Position numbers and translations under genes: made by a program | Origin: Bremia lactucae | Lineage: Eukaryota; Oomycota; Peronosporomycetes; Peronosporales; Peronosporaceae | Direction: 5' to 3' | Length of the DNA: 64,000 nt | NCBI RefSeq assembly: GCF_004359215.1 | Contig: NW_027152023.1 | Coordinates: forward strand, 131,507-195,506 | Part shown: positions 41,908-52,074 of the stretch, piece after piece | Position numbering within the stretch: the first letter of the stretch is position 1 | Layout of the letters: the number at the start of each line of letters is the position of its first letter | Notes under the pieces: model-generated | What the model was told of the DNA's origin: nothing | The model's database searches: none | Seen by the model: only the letters and a program-made list of their open reading frames with translations

Positions 41908-41912
41908 CCATC
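41908..41912 (+). repeat. Target-site duplication CCATC, right
   Basis: Directly follows the 3' LTR; identical to 8010-8014. Confidence 0.75.
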
Positions 41913-42013
41913 AATCCTTGTTAATTCTGTTCAGAGTTATGATGAAATGCTTTCGAAATTGGCGGCAGAAAATACTTTGATAATTCAACGAATTGCTAAA
42001 AGGCCTGTGGTGT
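41911..42013 (+). pseudogene. Coding-like stretch right of the nest, unrecognised
   Basis: 34 open codons (SVQSYDEMLSKLAAENTLII.., ending VV and TAG at the start of the LTR-B fragment), helical in character. The same frame is open leftwards from 8014 back to 7965, so the target may have been a coding exon. After the LTR-B fragment and the gap, 42290-42412 is also open (..CPLFIATKLHGLDPSAKNF..). No family recognised; could equally be another old repeat. Confidence 0.35.
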
Positions 42014-42188
42014 AGGCGGGCATGTCGTAATGCGGCCACGCTCTACTTAGACAGACACCCTAGCACAGCGAGGAAGCGGTTTAACCTGCTTCTCTTGCGT
42101 GCAGTGAGGTAGTTGTGGTGGGCGCGTAAGCGACCTCACCAACACACTACGTACTCTGGTTAAGTGTCGTCACGGGAGCGGTAATCCG
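42011..42188 (-). repeat. LTR fragment, family B
   Basis: Starts TGTAGGCGGGCATGTCGTAA (reverse complement of the LTR-B end) and runs into the gap at CACGGGAGCGGTAATCCG. Confidence 0.8.
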
Positions 42189-42288
42189 NNNNNNNNNNNN
42201 NNNNNNNNNNNNNNNNNNNNNNNNNNNNNNNNNNNNNNNNNNNNNNNNNNNNNNNNNNNNNNNNNNNNNNNNNNNNNNNNNNNNNNNN
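42189..42288. other. Assembly gap of 100 N
   Basis: Exactly 100 unknown bases, the conventional placeholder for a gap of unknown size; the flanks need not be adjacent. Confidence 1.
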
Positions 42289-42540
42289 AAAGACTACTCC
42301 TCACGATAAATGTCCCTTATTTATTGCGACAAAGCTTCATGGCCTTGATCCCAGCGCGAAGAACTTTCGCGCTAAGGAAGATTTTTATATCGATGCTTTT
42401 TTTCAAGCATCGATGGTATAGCGGCAACAATAAGCGAGGTAAAGTCTCGCTCATGCAAGCCTGGAGCGCGTTCATTCGCAATGTCAAAGACATTGGACGC
42501 GAAGTCTGGCGATTCGCCCTAAGTTTGAGAAACGAACTCC
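42289..42540 (+). other. Coding-like sequence after the gap, unrecognised
   Basis: Two open stretches in different frames (42290-42412 and about 42430-42545, ..VSLMQAWSAFIRNVKDIGRE..) precede the integrase part. They could be family B or host. No motif recognised. Confidence 0.3.
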
Positions 42541-43400
42541 AACCGGTGCAAGGTATAAGCAAGCAATTGCCCTTTGTGGAGTTCGCTATAAATAACAGTG
42601 TCCACGCCAGTACGGGTGAGACACCGCTTTACATTAACGGACTGCACCATCCTCGGACGCCAGTCTCGTTTCTGAGCAGCCCGAGTCTTAGTGGGCGAGG
42701 TCCCCTCACTATGCTCGGTGCGAAAGAGGGACAGTGTTTCGTCAATATGACCATGACCCATGAGGGTATCATCTCAAAGACAGAAACTTGCCCTCGTGAC
42801 CCTGCCAGTTTAGCAGTGGTCGATAAAACTACGCCTTATGACCGATATCTCAGCGGTGTCATAGGCGCGTTTGATGCTAAAAGCGTGAGCGAGGCTTAAC
42901 GCTTTGTGGATGAGCGATTAGCCATCACACGTAAAGTCCGTGACACAATGGCAAGCGGACATGACAAGCACAACGAGAAAAAGTACTATTAAGCACTGCT
43001 ACCCTACCTAAAATTGCAATTTCTTACTGCCTGGAGGTACTACGAAGTTGTTGCCGCGTTTCATTGGGCCCTTACGGTGGTCGAAGAGGTTGGAGACCTA
43101 AATTATAGGCTCACCCTACCTCCGTCTATAAAGGCGCACCCCGTATTTTACGTGGGTTGTCTGAAACGGTATGTAGACCTAAATGAGAGCATTTATCCTC
43201 ATCCGTCTAAGAAGACCGATGGTGACGCTGACAGTGAGTCAAGCGTCGTTCGGGTGAGGGGGGCGGTGAAGGCGAAAAGCTATCGGACCGATTCCTCCCA
43301 CCACGAACAGGATTTGGAGAGCGAGGGACATCACGCGAGTAACGCGGATCCCTCAGCATCATCCTCTCAAAGAGGTCCAAGAGTCTTCAGGCATTTATAA
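42540..43400 (+). pseudogene. Integrase C-terminal half (family B, element E0)
   Basis: KQLPFVEFAINNSVHASTGE and TPLYINGLHHPRTPVSF are the end of the gypsy integrase core. After a frameshift and a decayed stretch, 43014-43400 gives VEEVGDLNYRLTLPPSIKAH and PVFYVGCLKRYVDLNESIYP, then a hydrophilic tail (SSVVRVRGAVKAKSY..). The DDE core itself lies left of the gap or is lost. Confidence 0.75.
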
Positions 43401-43602
43401 TCCTGACGAGCCTTCGCTCGGACATTAAAAAGATCCGAGGTCAGTCGCGAGACTTGACCCTCGAGATACACAATACGTCGTTCAGCAGCGCTTAACGCCT
43501 GTGACTGAACGGACGAATGTCAGACAGCCGCGAATACGTGGGCGACGTCGCCACTCCTATCGGGCGCCGCTTGCACTGAGTGATACGGGTGAGAATCAAC
43601 GC

Positions 43603-43782
43603 TTCCTTATTAAAAGGTTGCTTGCCCACCGCTCCGTGGGGCAAAGGTATCAGATTTTCGTCCAATGAAAAGGTTACCCGAAGAATTTTGACTCTTAGGA
43701 ACCGATCGCTACCCTATGTATAGATGTGCCCGGCTTGGTGGCTGCCTATGAAAAGGAGCACCAGCTGAGGCCTCTTCGCTAG
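43603..43782 (+). pseudogene. Chromodomain (E0) with Trp-to-stop changes
   Basis: A single frame: RLLAHRSVGQRYQIFVQ, stop, KGYPKNFDS, stop, EPIATLCIDVPGLVAAYEKE. The two stops (TGA, TAG) stand exactly where a chromodomain has tryptophan (WKGYP and SWEP), i.e. each is one G-to-A change from TGG. The copy at 51212-51390 keeps both tryptophans but is frame-shifted later. Confidence 0.7.
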
Positions 43783-44655
43783 ACTCAAATGGACTAGCAG
43801 AAGTAGCGTTGTGAGAAGAAACAGGGGGTACAGTACCGCCCATTATCTCGTTCACACGCAAGCGAAGGAAATTAATTCGTTGCGACCGCTGCTTCAACGC
43901 ATCAGAATGCGGCGCAAGAATTCCGCCTTGTATTGGTCGGGCGTTTCATTTGAACGCAACACGACCGGGACCGGGAAAATACGCCCAAGCGTTTTATGCG
44001 CATCTAGAAGAGCGCGCTCTAGGAGCGACGCTCTTGACCCGTTTAAACGAGGCCATTTAGATGGAGGAGGCATCTTTGGTATGCCACCCGTCACATAGCC
44101 ACGTTCAAAACAAATGGCTTGTGACACCGACTGAGCACGTTCACGTGTCGTCGGCGGAGCTTTAGGCTCCAAATCCTCTTTGTCAGAACTATTATGGATT
44201 ATGGTCTGAGCATAAGGCGTTGTGGTTTTACTCAACGGAGAAGCGGCTGCGCCTTTATGGGCAGCGCTCTCATTACCTGTCGCTGCGCTATCCAGCGTAG
44301 ACACGAGACAGCATTCGTAAATGTTGCTGTCTCCATGTTGTGAGCCATGAGATAAGTTTGGATGGGCAATAATGCGCCATCATCCTTCCTCATGAGCTCG
44401 TTGTTCGCATCACTACTATGAGGTGACGGCAACGGTGTCGACTTCTTGTAGTCGAGAACGAGCGACGGATCAGCATTCTCACTGACAAAGTGGGATGGAT
44501 CCTTTAGCCCCGTTAATGCGACAGCAGCAATAGCTGTCGGCGTTTCGACATAGGCATTGGACGCGGCCAGCACGACAACGCGACGCGTGCGTTTGATGCG
44601 AGGTTGAGTGGGCGTCTTCGCACGACCCACCAACAATGGCCCTTTTAGGTGGCAT
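43709..44655 (-). pseudogene. Antisense ORF (aORF), family B, element E0
   Basis: ATG at 44655 (MPPKRAIVGGS..), then in pieces 44636-44232, 44304-43894 and 43897-43709: PRIKRTRRVV, VALTGLKDPSHFVSENADPS, STPLPSPHSSDANNELMRKD, PPPSKWPRLNGSRASLLERA, QRINFLRLRVNEIMGGTVPP. It is opposite to pol, between chromodomain and 3' LTR, and its end overlaps the chromodomain in antisense. Same arrangement as family A but no visible sequence similarity. Function unknown; basic N-terminus. Confidence 0.55.
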
Positions 44656-44784
44656 CTTTGGCGCCGTGTATGGAAATTCGTGCGCTTCAGTGATTGAGTG
44701 AACTAGCGGCGCGTAAAGCTGCTCGCAGTTCCTCTCTCCTCTTTGAAGAATTTAAAATGTAATTTCGTTTTAAGGAGGGGATGG

Positions 44785-45315
44785 TGTAACGGGCTAAAGT
44801 TGCCCTAATGTTACACAGTCCCCGTGAAGTACACTTGGTGTACTTAAGGGGATGGTTAATTACTTTATGATATTTAATTAGACCCAGCACTCGGGTGTGG
44901 TGCTCACTTATGACCAACTCTTGTGCATGTGATGCACATGGGTGCATTCACATTAGGAGGACGGCTAGCGTCATCCGTTACGCGAGGTATCTAGAAAGAT
45001 ACGCTCGCAATACATATAAGTGTTATCTACAGAGATGACATTTTGATTGGTAAAAAAATAGGTATTTATATGTAATACGATTAAATATAAATCAGTCTGA
45101 AATTTACTACCTACTTGGTAAGTGCGCACGAGGAGACGGATTACCGCTCCCGTGACGTCATTTCACCAGAGTTCTTAGTGTGTTGGGTGAGGTCGCTTGC
45201 GCGCCCACCACAACTACCTCACTGCACGCAAGAGAAGCAGGTGCAAACCGCTTCCTCGCTGTGCTAGGGTGTGTGCTAAGTAGAACGTGGCCGCATTGCG
45301 ACGTGCCCGTCTACA
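44785..45315 (+). repeat. LTR, family B (3' LTR of E0)
   Basis: TGTAACGGGCTAAAGTTGCC to ..CCCGTCTACA; polypurine tract AAGGAGGGGATGG at 44772-44784. Confidence 0.9.
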
Positions 45316-45655
45316 GGATGCGCAATATGTTGACCGCACGTTCTACACATCTGCGTAAGGCAAAAAGCAAGTAAGTGGTATTTAAATCTCAAGCCAGCCG
45401 ACGGGTTGAGGATTTGCTTTGATAGACATCAATTTTAAATAGTTACTCTTCATCTATCAGCCTCATTCTAAGCAAGCTCTCGGCATGCTCAAAACTCGTT
45501 TGGTGCAGCCAGTATTTATCGGGAATTCCTAAACACATCCTCGCTTTTTCCTAAACTCACCCCATCCATTTTTTAGCCAATCAAATGTCATAATTACAGC
45601 CCATCAGATTTCACTAAACATATCAACGTCGAAATCTCCGAGCACGATCAGCAAC
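45316..45655. other. Interval between E0 and E1
   Basis: 340 bases without a repeat that I recognise; short frames only. It may be the original host DNA between two insertions. Confidence 0.4.
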
Positions 45656-46146
45656 TGTAACGGGATAAAGTTGCCCTGTTGTTACACAGTCCCCGTTTAG
45701 TACACTTTGTGTACTTAAGGGTTAAGTGAAGTAATTAGACCCACCAATTAGGTGTGGTTCACATTGTGACTCACCCTTGTGTATGTGATGCACATAGGTG
45801 CATTTACATAACGCGAGGTATCTAGAAAGATACGCTCGCAATACATATAAGTGTTACTTCAGAGATGACATTTTATGATTGGTAAAAGTAGGTATTTATA
45901 TTTAATACGATTAAATATGAATCAGACTGAAAACTACTTCCTACTTGGTAAGTGCGCACGAGGAGTCGGATCACCGCTCCCGTGACGGCACGCTTACGAG
46001 AGTACTTACTGCGTTGGGTAAGGTCGCTAAGGCGTCCACCAAATCAACCTCGCGGCACACGAGAGAAGACGGTCAAAGCGCTTTCTCGCTGTACAAGGGT
46101 ATGTACTTAAGTAGAGCGTGGCCGCATTAAGACGTGCCCGCCTACA
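45656..46146 (+). repeat. LTR, family B (5' LTR of E1)
   Basis: TGTAACGGGATAAAGTTGCC to ..GCCCGCCTACA. From about 45894 it appears identical to 52340 onward. Confidence 0.85.
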
Positions 46147-46219
46147 CTTTGCAGCACTTGAAATCCTTCACAGGATCCGCATCTCTGCGTGAGTACGTGA
46201 CAATGAGCCTCAATATCGA

Positions 46220-47244
46220 TTGGGCTCGCCCCCCCTCTTTGAACATCATCGGGAGGTGGAAGAGCCCATTGCGCAGGGAATTAATGAACAAGCCCTGGCC
46301 AGGCTCCTGGGCAGTCATCCTGAGCAACATGTTATTCAGTTGGAGCAGTTTGACGCATTCGTGCTCGGACAGCCGAGAGCCGCATTCGTGCCCGGACAGC
46401 CGAGAGCCGCGTCCGAGGCACAAGGCCATGCTGCCGCGGAGTCCGTCACTCAGACTCAGGGTGAGCTGAGGCGTGAGCGTTATTGAGATGCTCTCAGCCC
46501 GGCCGCATCATCCGAGGCCCATTCGGATGGACCCGCCCAAAATCGATGGAACTGCAGCGCACACGATTGTCCACTGGCTGTGTGCCGTGGAGCAATGCTG
46601 CGTCGCGCAGCTTATCGAGGACGAAAGCCGGATGGTGCCGTACGCCATTTCGCACCTGCACGGTAAGGCCTCAGAGTGGGCTTACTCGGCGCTTATGGCG
46701 GACGTTAAGGCGTTCCCTACATGGGCGATCTTTAAGACAACGATTCGCGCCATGTACTTTGACACTAGATTAGTTGAAATTGAAGAAGCCGCCATACAAC
46801 GAAGTGGTGCTTCAGGCGTGCTTCTTTGGAGCGCGACAGGCGAAGTGATCTCTGCAAGAGTATGTGCTGGAGATGTGCTTGCTGTCGGCGTCCATTACCG
46901 TAGGTCCGATTCCGGAGCACAGTAAGGTGCCCACGTTGATGAACGGACTACGGCATGGCATATCGCGACAGGCCCTTTTCAAAAAAGTGCCGTCGACGAT
47001 GGAAGAGGCAATCGAAGTTGCCTTAGTTGAGGATCAATCCTACAACAGTGCCTCGGCGACAGCTTGGTATAAGCCGTCAGCCGAGAGGTCAGATACCACT
47101 AGCATGGAGTTGGGCAATGCAGACGTTGTCTGCTATAAATGCGTCAAGCGCTGCCATATGATGGCTCACTGCTATAACAGGCCTGCTGGGGCAAAGATGC
47201 CCAGCAAGAGAACTCCCTTCCCAAATGGCGATGGCAAGAACTAG
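46220..47244 (+). pseudogene. Gag (family B, E1)
   Basis: Three overlapping frames. 46220-46486: FEHHREVEEPIAQGINEQAL, with a duplicated AFVLGQPRA/AFVPGQPRA motif. 46473-46790: RMDPPKIDGTAAHTIVHWLC, ISHLHGKASEWAYSALMADV, PTWAIFKTTIRAMYF. 46864-47244: KVPTLMNGLRHGISRQALFK, AIEVALVEDQSYNSA, with knuckle CYKCVKRCHMMAHC. Frameshifts near 46480 and 46790-46870. The same breaks occur in E2. Confidence 0.8.
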
Positions 47245-47364
47245 CGTGCGAGACGCATGAGTTCTGCATCGACCACTGAGAGGTCGTAAAATGCAGAAAT
47301 AGGGGCGGGATGCCCTACTGACGCGAACTCGGAAGCTACCCCTAAGTTCAGAGTTGTAGACTAA

Positions 47365-47727
47365 ATGGGTAGCATAATCCCTGAGGTCTCGATATTTCGG
47401 AGCTCAACCCTGCTGGTCCATAGCGCTCATGTACGAGGCTATGACCAGGTGATGACCCTCCTAGTGGATTCGGGTGCATCACAAAATTTTGTGAAACTCG
47501 CGGCTCTAAGAAAGAGACCGGCGATGTTTGAGTCGCTTTGCCAGGATGGCAAGCGAGAAGAGGCGACCGTTCGTTTAGCGAACGGCGCGCTCGTTAAGTC
47601 TGAGGGAGTTCAGGTAGAACTCGCCTTCAGCTTTAGTGACTTCTCTTGTAAAGAGAAGTTCACAGTGCTAGGTATGGAGAGTCCGCATGACCTCATCCTA
47701 GGCATGTCATGGTTGGCAAAACAGTAA
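47365..47727 (+). CDS. Retropepsin-like protease (family B, E1)
   Basis: Open 120-codon frame: STLLVHSAHVRGYDQVMTLL, VDSGASQNFVKLAALRKRPA (catalytic DSG), EATVRLANGALVKSEGVQVE, and the closing MESPHDLILGMSWLAKQ (the usual HDLILGxxWL box). All protease signatures are intact, but TAA follows at once, so it is separate from RT. It differs from E2 at about nine bases in 47505-47625, while the flanks appear identical. Confidence 0.75.
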   Translation: MGSIIPEVSIFRSSTLLVHSAHVRGYDQVMTLLVDSGASQNFVKLAALRKRPAMFESLCQDGKREEATVRLANGALVKSEGVQVELAFSFSDFSCKEKFTVLGMESPHDLILGMSWLAKQ

Positions 47728-48129
47728 ACATGGATAGACTGGCGTACACGCACAGTTGCGAACTATACGCAGGACACCGTAAAGGATGTGCTCCTGCGAG
47801 AGGCTGTCGAACACGGTTTAGGGTGCGTTGACGGGATGTCAAATGTCACCATTTCCTTCCCCGCTCGTGGCGATGGGGTATTGAAAAGGACGAAGACAAG
47901 TAGTCATGCGTCCGAATGTCCTGCACCGAGCCAAAAGCCTGTGGCAGTAGACGGCGAGCTGACAGGAAGTCAAGCGTCGCATGAACCGGCACAGTGCCTA
48001 GAGCCTGGTGCGCTTGGAAAGGGTGCGTTAGCCAGGAGAGCAACGGCACGCGCTTTCCAGTCAAAGATCTTGGTGACTCGAAGAACGAGTACCTGACAGA
48101 TTAGTACGATCAAAGACACGTCAAAACGA

Positions 48130-49245
48130 GTGATCTTTGGATCAATTCCTAATAAAATGGACGGGCCTTCGAATAAGGTGTTCTATGCCGTCAAAGACGA
48201 AATGGCGGAGGCATCCTCAGTTGAGATGCTCCGGCAAATCTTTAAATCTGCCGAGGAGATAGTATATCTCCCGGAGCTGTCGTGGGATCTGTTCCTTGCC
48301 GAAATAAAGGAAGTAATGATCCACGAAACAGTAACACCAGTTCCAGAAGAGAACTTGGTGGACTGTTGCTCGTCGTCTTCAATGAAAGAGAGCGTCCTTA
48401 AAACGGACAAAAAGAAACGGTTCGCTGCTTAAGGCTGGGATGCCTTGAGAGACAGGCCGTTCTTTGAGGTTCTTAGGAAACATCGAGATGTGTTACCAGA
48501 AGAAGTGCCGAGCCGCCTACCAGCAGATCGGGGCATCGGGCACGAAATAGATCTCGAACCTGGCACCAAATATTGTGCGACCAGGCAATAGCCGTTGCCA
48601 AAAGAACAGTCGAATTCATCGATGAGTTATTCGACAAGCGAGCCAACGCAGGACATGTGCGTAAGAGCAAACCGCCTCACTGCAGCCCGACGTTTTGTGT
48701 GCGTGAAGCCACAGGTGGATGGCGCGTGGTTCATGCTTACAATAAGCTGAACACGGCGACCATAACGGCGCAAACGCCAATCCCGCGGAAAGATGTTTTG
48801 TTGAACTTCATGGAAAAGTTAATTATCTTTTCCGCGTTGGATACAATGGAAGCTACTATCAAGTACTCATGAAAGTCTGATAGAGCCAAAACAGCTGTAA
48901 GCACCTCAAGCGGTTTGCTTTGGGAGTGGCTTGGATGCCCCAAGGTTTGAGAAACGCACAGCGACATTCATCCGAGTGGTGTCTCATGTGATGCGTCAGT
49001 ACCGTGTCTACATGCCCCATTTCTTTGACGATGTATTCGTGCATAGTAGGACCGGGGACGGGCTGAGCGAAAATAGCGTCCCACAAGCACCATTTAGACG
49101 ATGTGTTGCAGACTTTGAAGGACGCCCAATTGTACATCAACTTGCAAAAATGCGCCATAGGGGTTCCCGAGGTACCTGTGCTGGGCTGCATCGTAGGTAC
49201 ACATCGTGTAGAGCAGACCCAGACAAGTAAAAACCGGTAAAAGAA
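48130..49245 (+). pseudogene. Reverse transcriptase (family B, E1)
   Basis: 48130-48432 is the linker. Near 48478 HRDVLPEEVPSRLPADRGIG and HEIDLEPGTKYCATRQ, then TAG. 48573-48872: FDKRANAGHVRKSKPPHCSP, GWRVVHAYNKLNTATITAQT. 48931-49230: HVMRQYRVYMPHFFDDVFVH (FFDD catalytic box). At least one stop and three frame changes. The same lesions are in E2. Confidence 0.8.
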
Positions 49246-49870
49246 TGACCAATCCCTCGGCAGGTGAAGGATTTGCGCCATTCCGAGGGCTCGCTAATTA
49301 CTTGCATAAATATAGCAAGAATTATGCTGAGCAAACTAAACCATTATCTGACCTTCTTAAAAAGGACGCAGAATGGGTTTGGTTAAAAGAACAAGATGAT
49401 GCGTTCGCATCAGTGAAGAAATCTCTTGTAGACCGGTCTTGGCATTACCAGACGAGGATAAGCCCTTTAGCGTCGTCTACGATGCAAGTAACTTTGCAAT
49501 CGGCAGCGCGCTCATGCAGAAGGGATGACGACGGCGTTGACCGCGTCATCTCTTATCAGTCCCGGCTTTTAAAAGCCGCGGAACTGAATTACCCGTATAT
49601 GACAAAGAACTACTTTCAATAAAGTATGCTCTTGTCAAATTTCGTGTGCACCTATTGGACACCGAACCATTTGTGGTTTATACGGATCACGCATCACTGC
49701 GTACCGCAATAAACCCACCGCACCTCTCGCCTAGAATGGCAAGATGGCTTACATTCTTCTCTGAATTTAATTTAAAAGTTATATACAAGCCGGGTAAGTC
49801 AAATGTCTTGGCTGACGCTTTATCGCGCAGACCAGACTTCGAGGTGAGACACCAGGAAAGTGTGTCTAGT
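49245..49870 (+). pseudogene. RNase H (family B, E1)
   Basis: FRGLANYLHKYSKNYAEQTK, PLSDLLKKDAEWVWLKEQDD, then, frame-shifted near 49430-49620, DTEPFVVYTDHASLRTAINP, FNLKVIYKPGKSNVLADALS. From 49434 on it departs from E2. Confidence 0.75.
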
Positions 49871-50770
49871 GCTAAAGCACAATTTCAGCGGTCAACGTTG
49901 GCAGCCATGAAGGCATACCACGTGACAGGCTCATTAGCCACTGAGGTAAAAGAGAGCTTCAGTCAGGACGACCATTGTCGCCTACTGTTGCATCACTTTG
50001 GTGGACGAAAGGTTCCCCTCCCGTCGCACCTGAAAGCTAAGCTAAATCGCTTTAGCTACAGCGATGTCATGTTATGGCATCAGCTGTCACCTTGTGATCC
50101 CTATAGCAACTCCCGAAGAGTGGAGCAAGCAATTGCCCTTTGTGGAGTTCGGTATAAATAACAGTGTCCACGCCAGCACGGGTGAGACACCGTTTTATAT
50201 TAATGGACTGCGCCATCCTCGGACGCCAGTCTCGTTTGTGCACACCCCGAGTCTTAGTGGGGGAGGGCCCCTCACTATGCCCGGTGCGAAAGAGGGACAT
50301 AGTTTCGTCAATACGACGATGACCCGCGAGGGTATCATCTCAAAGATAGTAATTTGCCCTAGTGACCCTGCCAGTTAAGCAGTGGTCAATAAAAATTAGC
50401 CTTATGACCGACCTCTCGGCGGTATCATAGACGAGTTTGATGCTAAAAGCGTGAGCGAGGTCAACGCTTTGCGGATGAGCGATTAGCGATTAGCCATCAC
50501 ACGAAAAGTACGTGACGCGATGGCAAGCCCACAGGACAAGCAAAAAGAACATGCGGACCGAAATGGTCGCAAAAATAATGAACGCTTTAGAGTGGGTGAA
50601 AAGGTACTATTAAGTACTGCTACCCTACCTAAGAATGCATTTTCTGTACTACCTGGAGGTACTACGAAGTTGTTGCCGCGTTTCATTGGGCCCTTAACGG
50701 AGGTCGAAGAGGTTGGAGACCTAAATTATAGGCTCATTCTTTCGCCGTATTTTACGTGGGTCGTCTGAAA
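49870..50770 (+). pseudogene. Integrase with deleted core (family B, E1)
   Basis: The linker KLNRFSYSDVMLWHQLSPCD (50040-50100) is fused at about 50105 to EEWSKQLPFVEFGINNSVHA, the end of the core. The H2C2 finger and both catalytic aspartates are gone. The remainder (ERFRVGEKVLLSTATLPKNA, GPLTEVEEVGDLNYRLILSP) is the C-terminal domain. Confidence 0.8.
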
Positions 50771-51211
50771 TGGTGTGTAGACCCAAATGAGGTCACATAT
50801 CCCCATCCGTCTAAGGAGACCGATGGTGACGTCGACTGTGAGTCGAGCGTCGTTCGGGTGAGAGGGACGGTGAAGGCGAAAAGCTATCAGCCGACCGACT
50901 CCTCCCACCACGAACAAGACTCGGCGAGCGAGAGACATCACGCGAGTAACGCGGATCCCTCAGCATTATCCTCTCGAAAAGGTCCAAGCGAGTCTTCAGG
51001 CGTTCATAACCCTGACGAACCTTCGCTCAAACATAAGAAAAGATCCGAGGTCAGTCGCGAGACTTATCCCTCGAGATCCGCAATACGTCCTTCAGCAGCC
51101 CTTAACGCCTATGACTGAACGGACGAAGGTAAGGCAGCCGCGAGTAGGTGGACGAGATCGCCACTCCTATCGGGTGCCGCCTGCACTGATGGATACGGGT
51201 GGGACCAACGC
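50771..51211 (+). pseudogene. Hydrophilic pol tail (family B, E1)
   Basis: 50756-51118 frame: VDPNEVTYPHPSKETDGDVD, SSVVRVRGTVKAKSYQPTDS, then Ser-rich sequence; it links the integrase C-terminus to the chromodomain. No domain of its own. Confidence 0.5.
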
Positions 51212-51390
51212 TTCCTTGTTGGAAGGTTGCTTACCCACCGCTCCGTGAGGCAAAGAAAACAGATCCTCGTTCAATGGTAAGGTTACCCGAAGAGTTTTGA
51301 TTCTTGGAACCGATCGATAACCTACGTATTGACGTGTCCGGCTTGATGGCTGCCTATGTAAAGGAGCACCAGCTGAGACCTCTTCGCTAG
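51212..51390 (+). pseudogene. Chromodomain remnant (family B, E1)
   Basis: RLLTHRSVRQRKQILVQW, a stop in place of Lys, GYPKSFDSW, then frame-shifted. Homologous to 43603-43782. Confidence 0.6.
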
Positions 51391-51430
51391 TCTCAAATGG
51401 ACTAGCAGAAGTAGCGTTGACTGAGCACGT

Positions 51431-51945
51431 TCACGTGTCGTCGGCAGGTTTAGGCTCCGAATCATCTATGTCAGAACCATTATGGATTATGGTCCGAGCA
51501 TAAGGCGTTGCGGTTTTACCCAACGGAGAAGCGGCTGCGCCCTTATGGGCTCTCATTACCTGTCGCTGCGCTTTCCAGCGCAGACGACGAGACAGCATTC
51601 GTAAATGATGCTGTCTCCGTGTTGTGAGGCATGAGAGAAGTTTGAATGGGCAATAATGCGCCATCGTCCTTCCTCATGAGCTCGTTGTCCGCATCACTAC
51701 TATGAGGTGACGGCAACGGTGTCGACTCATTGTAGTCAGTCGACAATAAGCGACGGATCAGCATCCTCACTGTTAAACTGGGATGGATCCTTTAGCCCCG
51801 TTAACGCGACAGCAGCAGTAGCTGTCTGCGTTTCGACTAAGGCATTAGACGCTGCCGGCGTTAACACGCGGCGCGTGCGCTTAGGGCGAGGTTGAGTGGT
51901 CGTCTTCGCAGACGACCCACCAACGTGGCCCCTTTTCGGTGGCAT
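51431..51945 (-). pseudogene. Antisense ORF (aORF), family B, element E1
   Basis: ATG at 51945: MPPKRGHVGGSSAKTTTQPR, KRTRRVLTPAASNALVETQT, VALTGLKDPSQFNSEDADPS, then 51770-51543 STPLPSPHSSDADNELMRKD and 51664-51431. It is shorter than in E0 because of a deletion. Conserved wording with E0 despite divergence suggests a protein was maintained. Confidence 0.55.
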
Positions 51946-52074
51946 CTTTGGCACCGTGTATGTGAACACAGGTCGCTAGAGTGTTAAGTGAACTAGCGGT
52001 GCGAAAGCTGCTCGCAGTTCCTCGCTCTTTTTTGACGAATTTAAAATGTAAATTCGTTCTTTAAGGGGGAATGG

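Larger units (their letters stand above)
8010..41912 (+). mobile_element. Nested family A insertion P bounded by CCATC target duplications
   Basis: CCATC at 8010-8014 directly precedes a plus-strand family A LTR (8015-8497), and CCATC at 41908-41912 directly follows the other one (41423-41907). The first LTR is followed by a primer-binding site and gag, the second preceded by a polypurine tract, as required for the two ends of one element. The two LTRs are about 90% identical by eye. Everything between, including three host genes, therefore lies inside one ancient insertion site, or the assembly has joined it so. Confidence 0.75.

Noticed and set aside
47846..48064. Minus-strand frames in E1/E2 (also 48183-48410, 48859-49281 and E2 equivalents)
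   Set aside because: Shadows of the plus-strand pol; no independent conservation.
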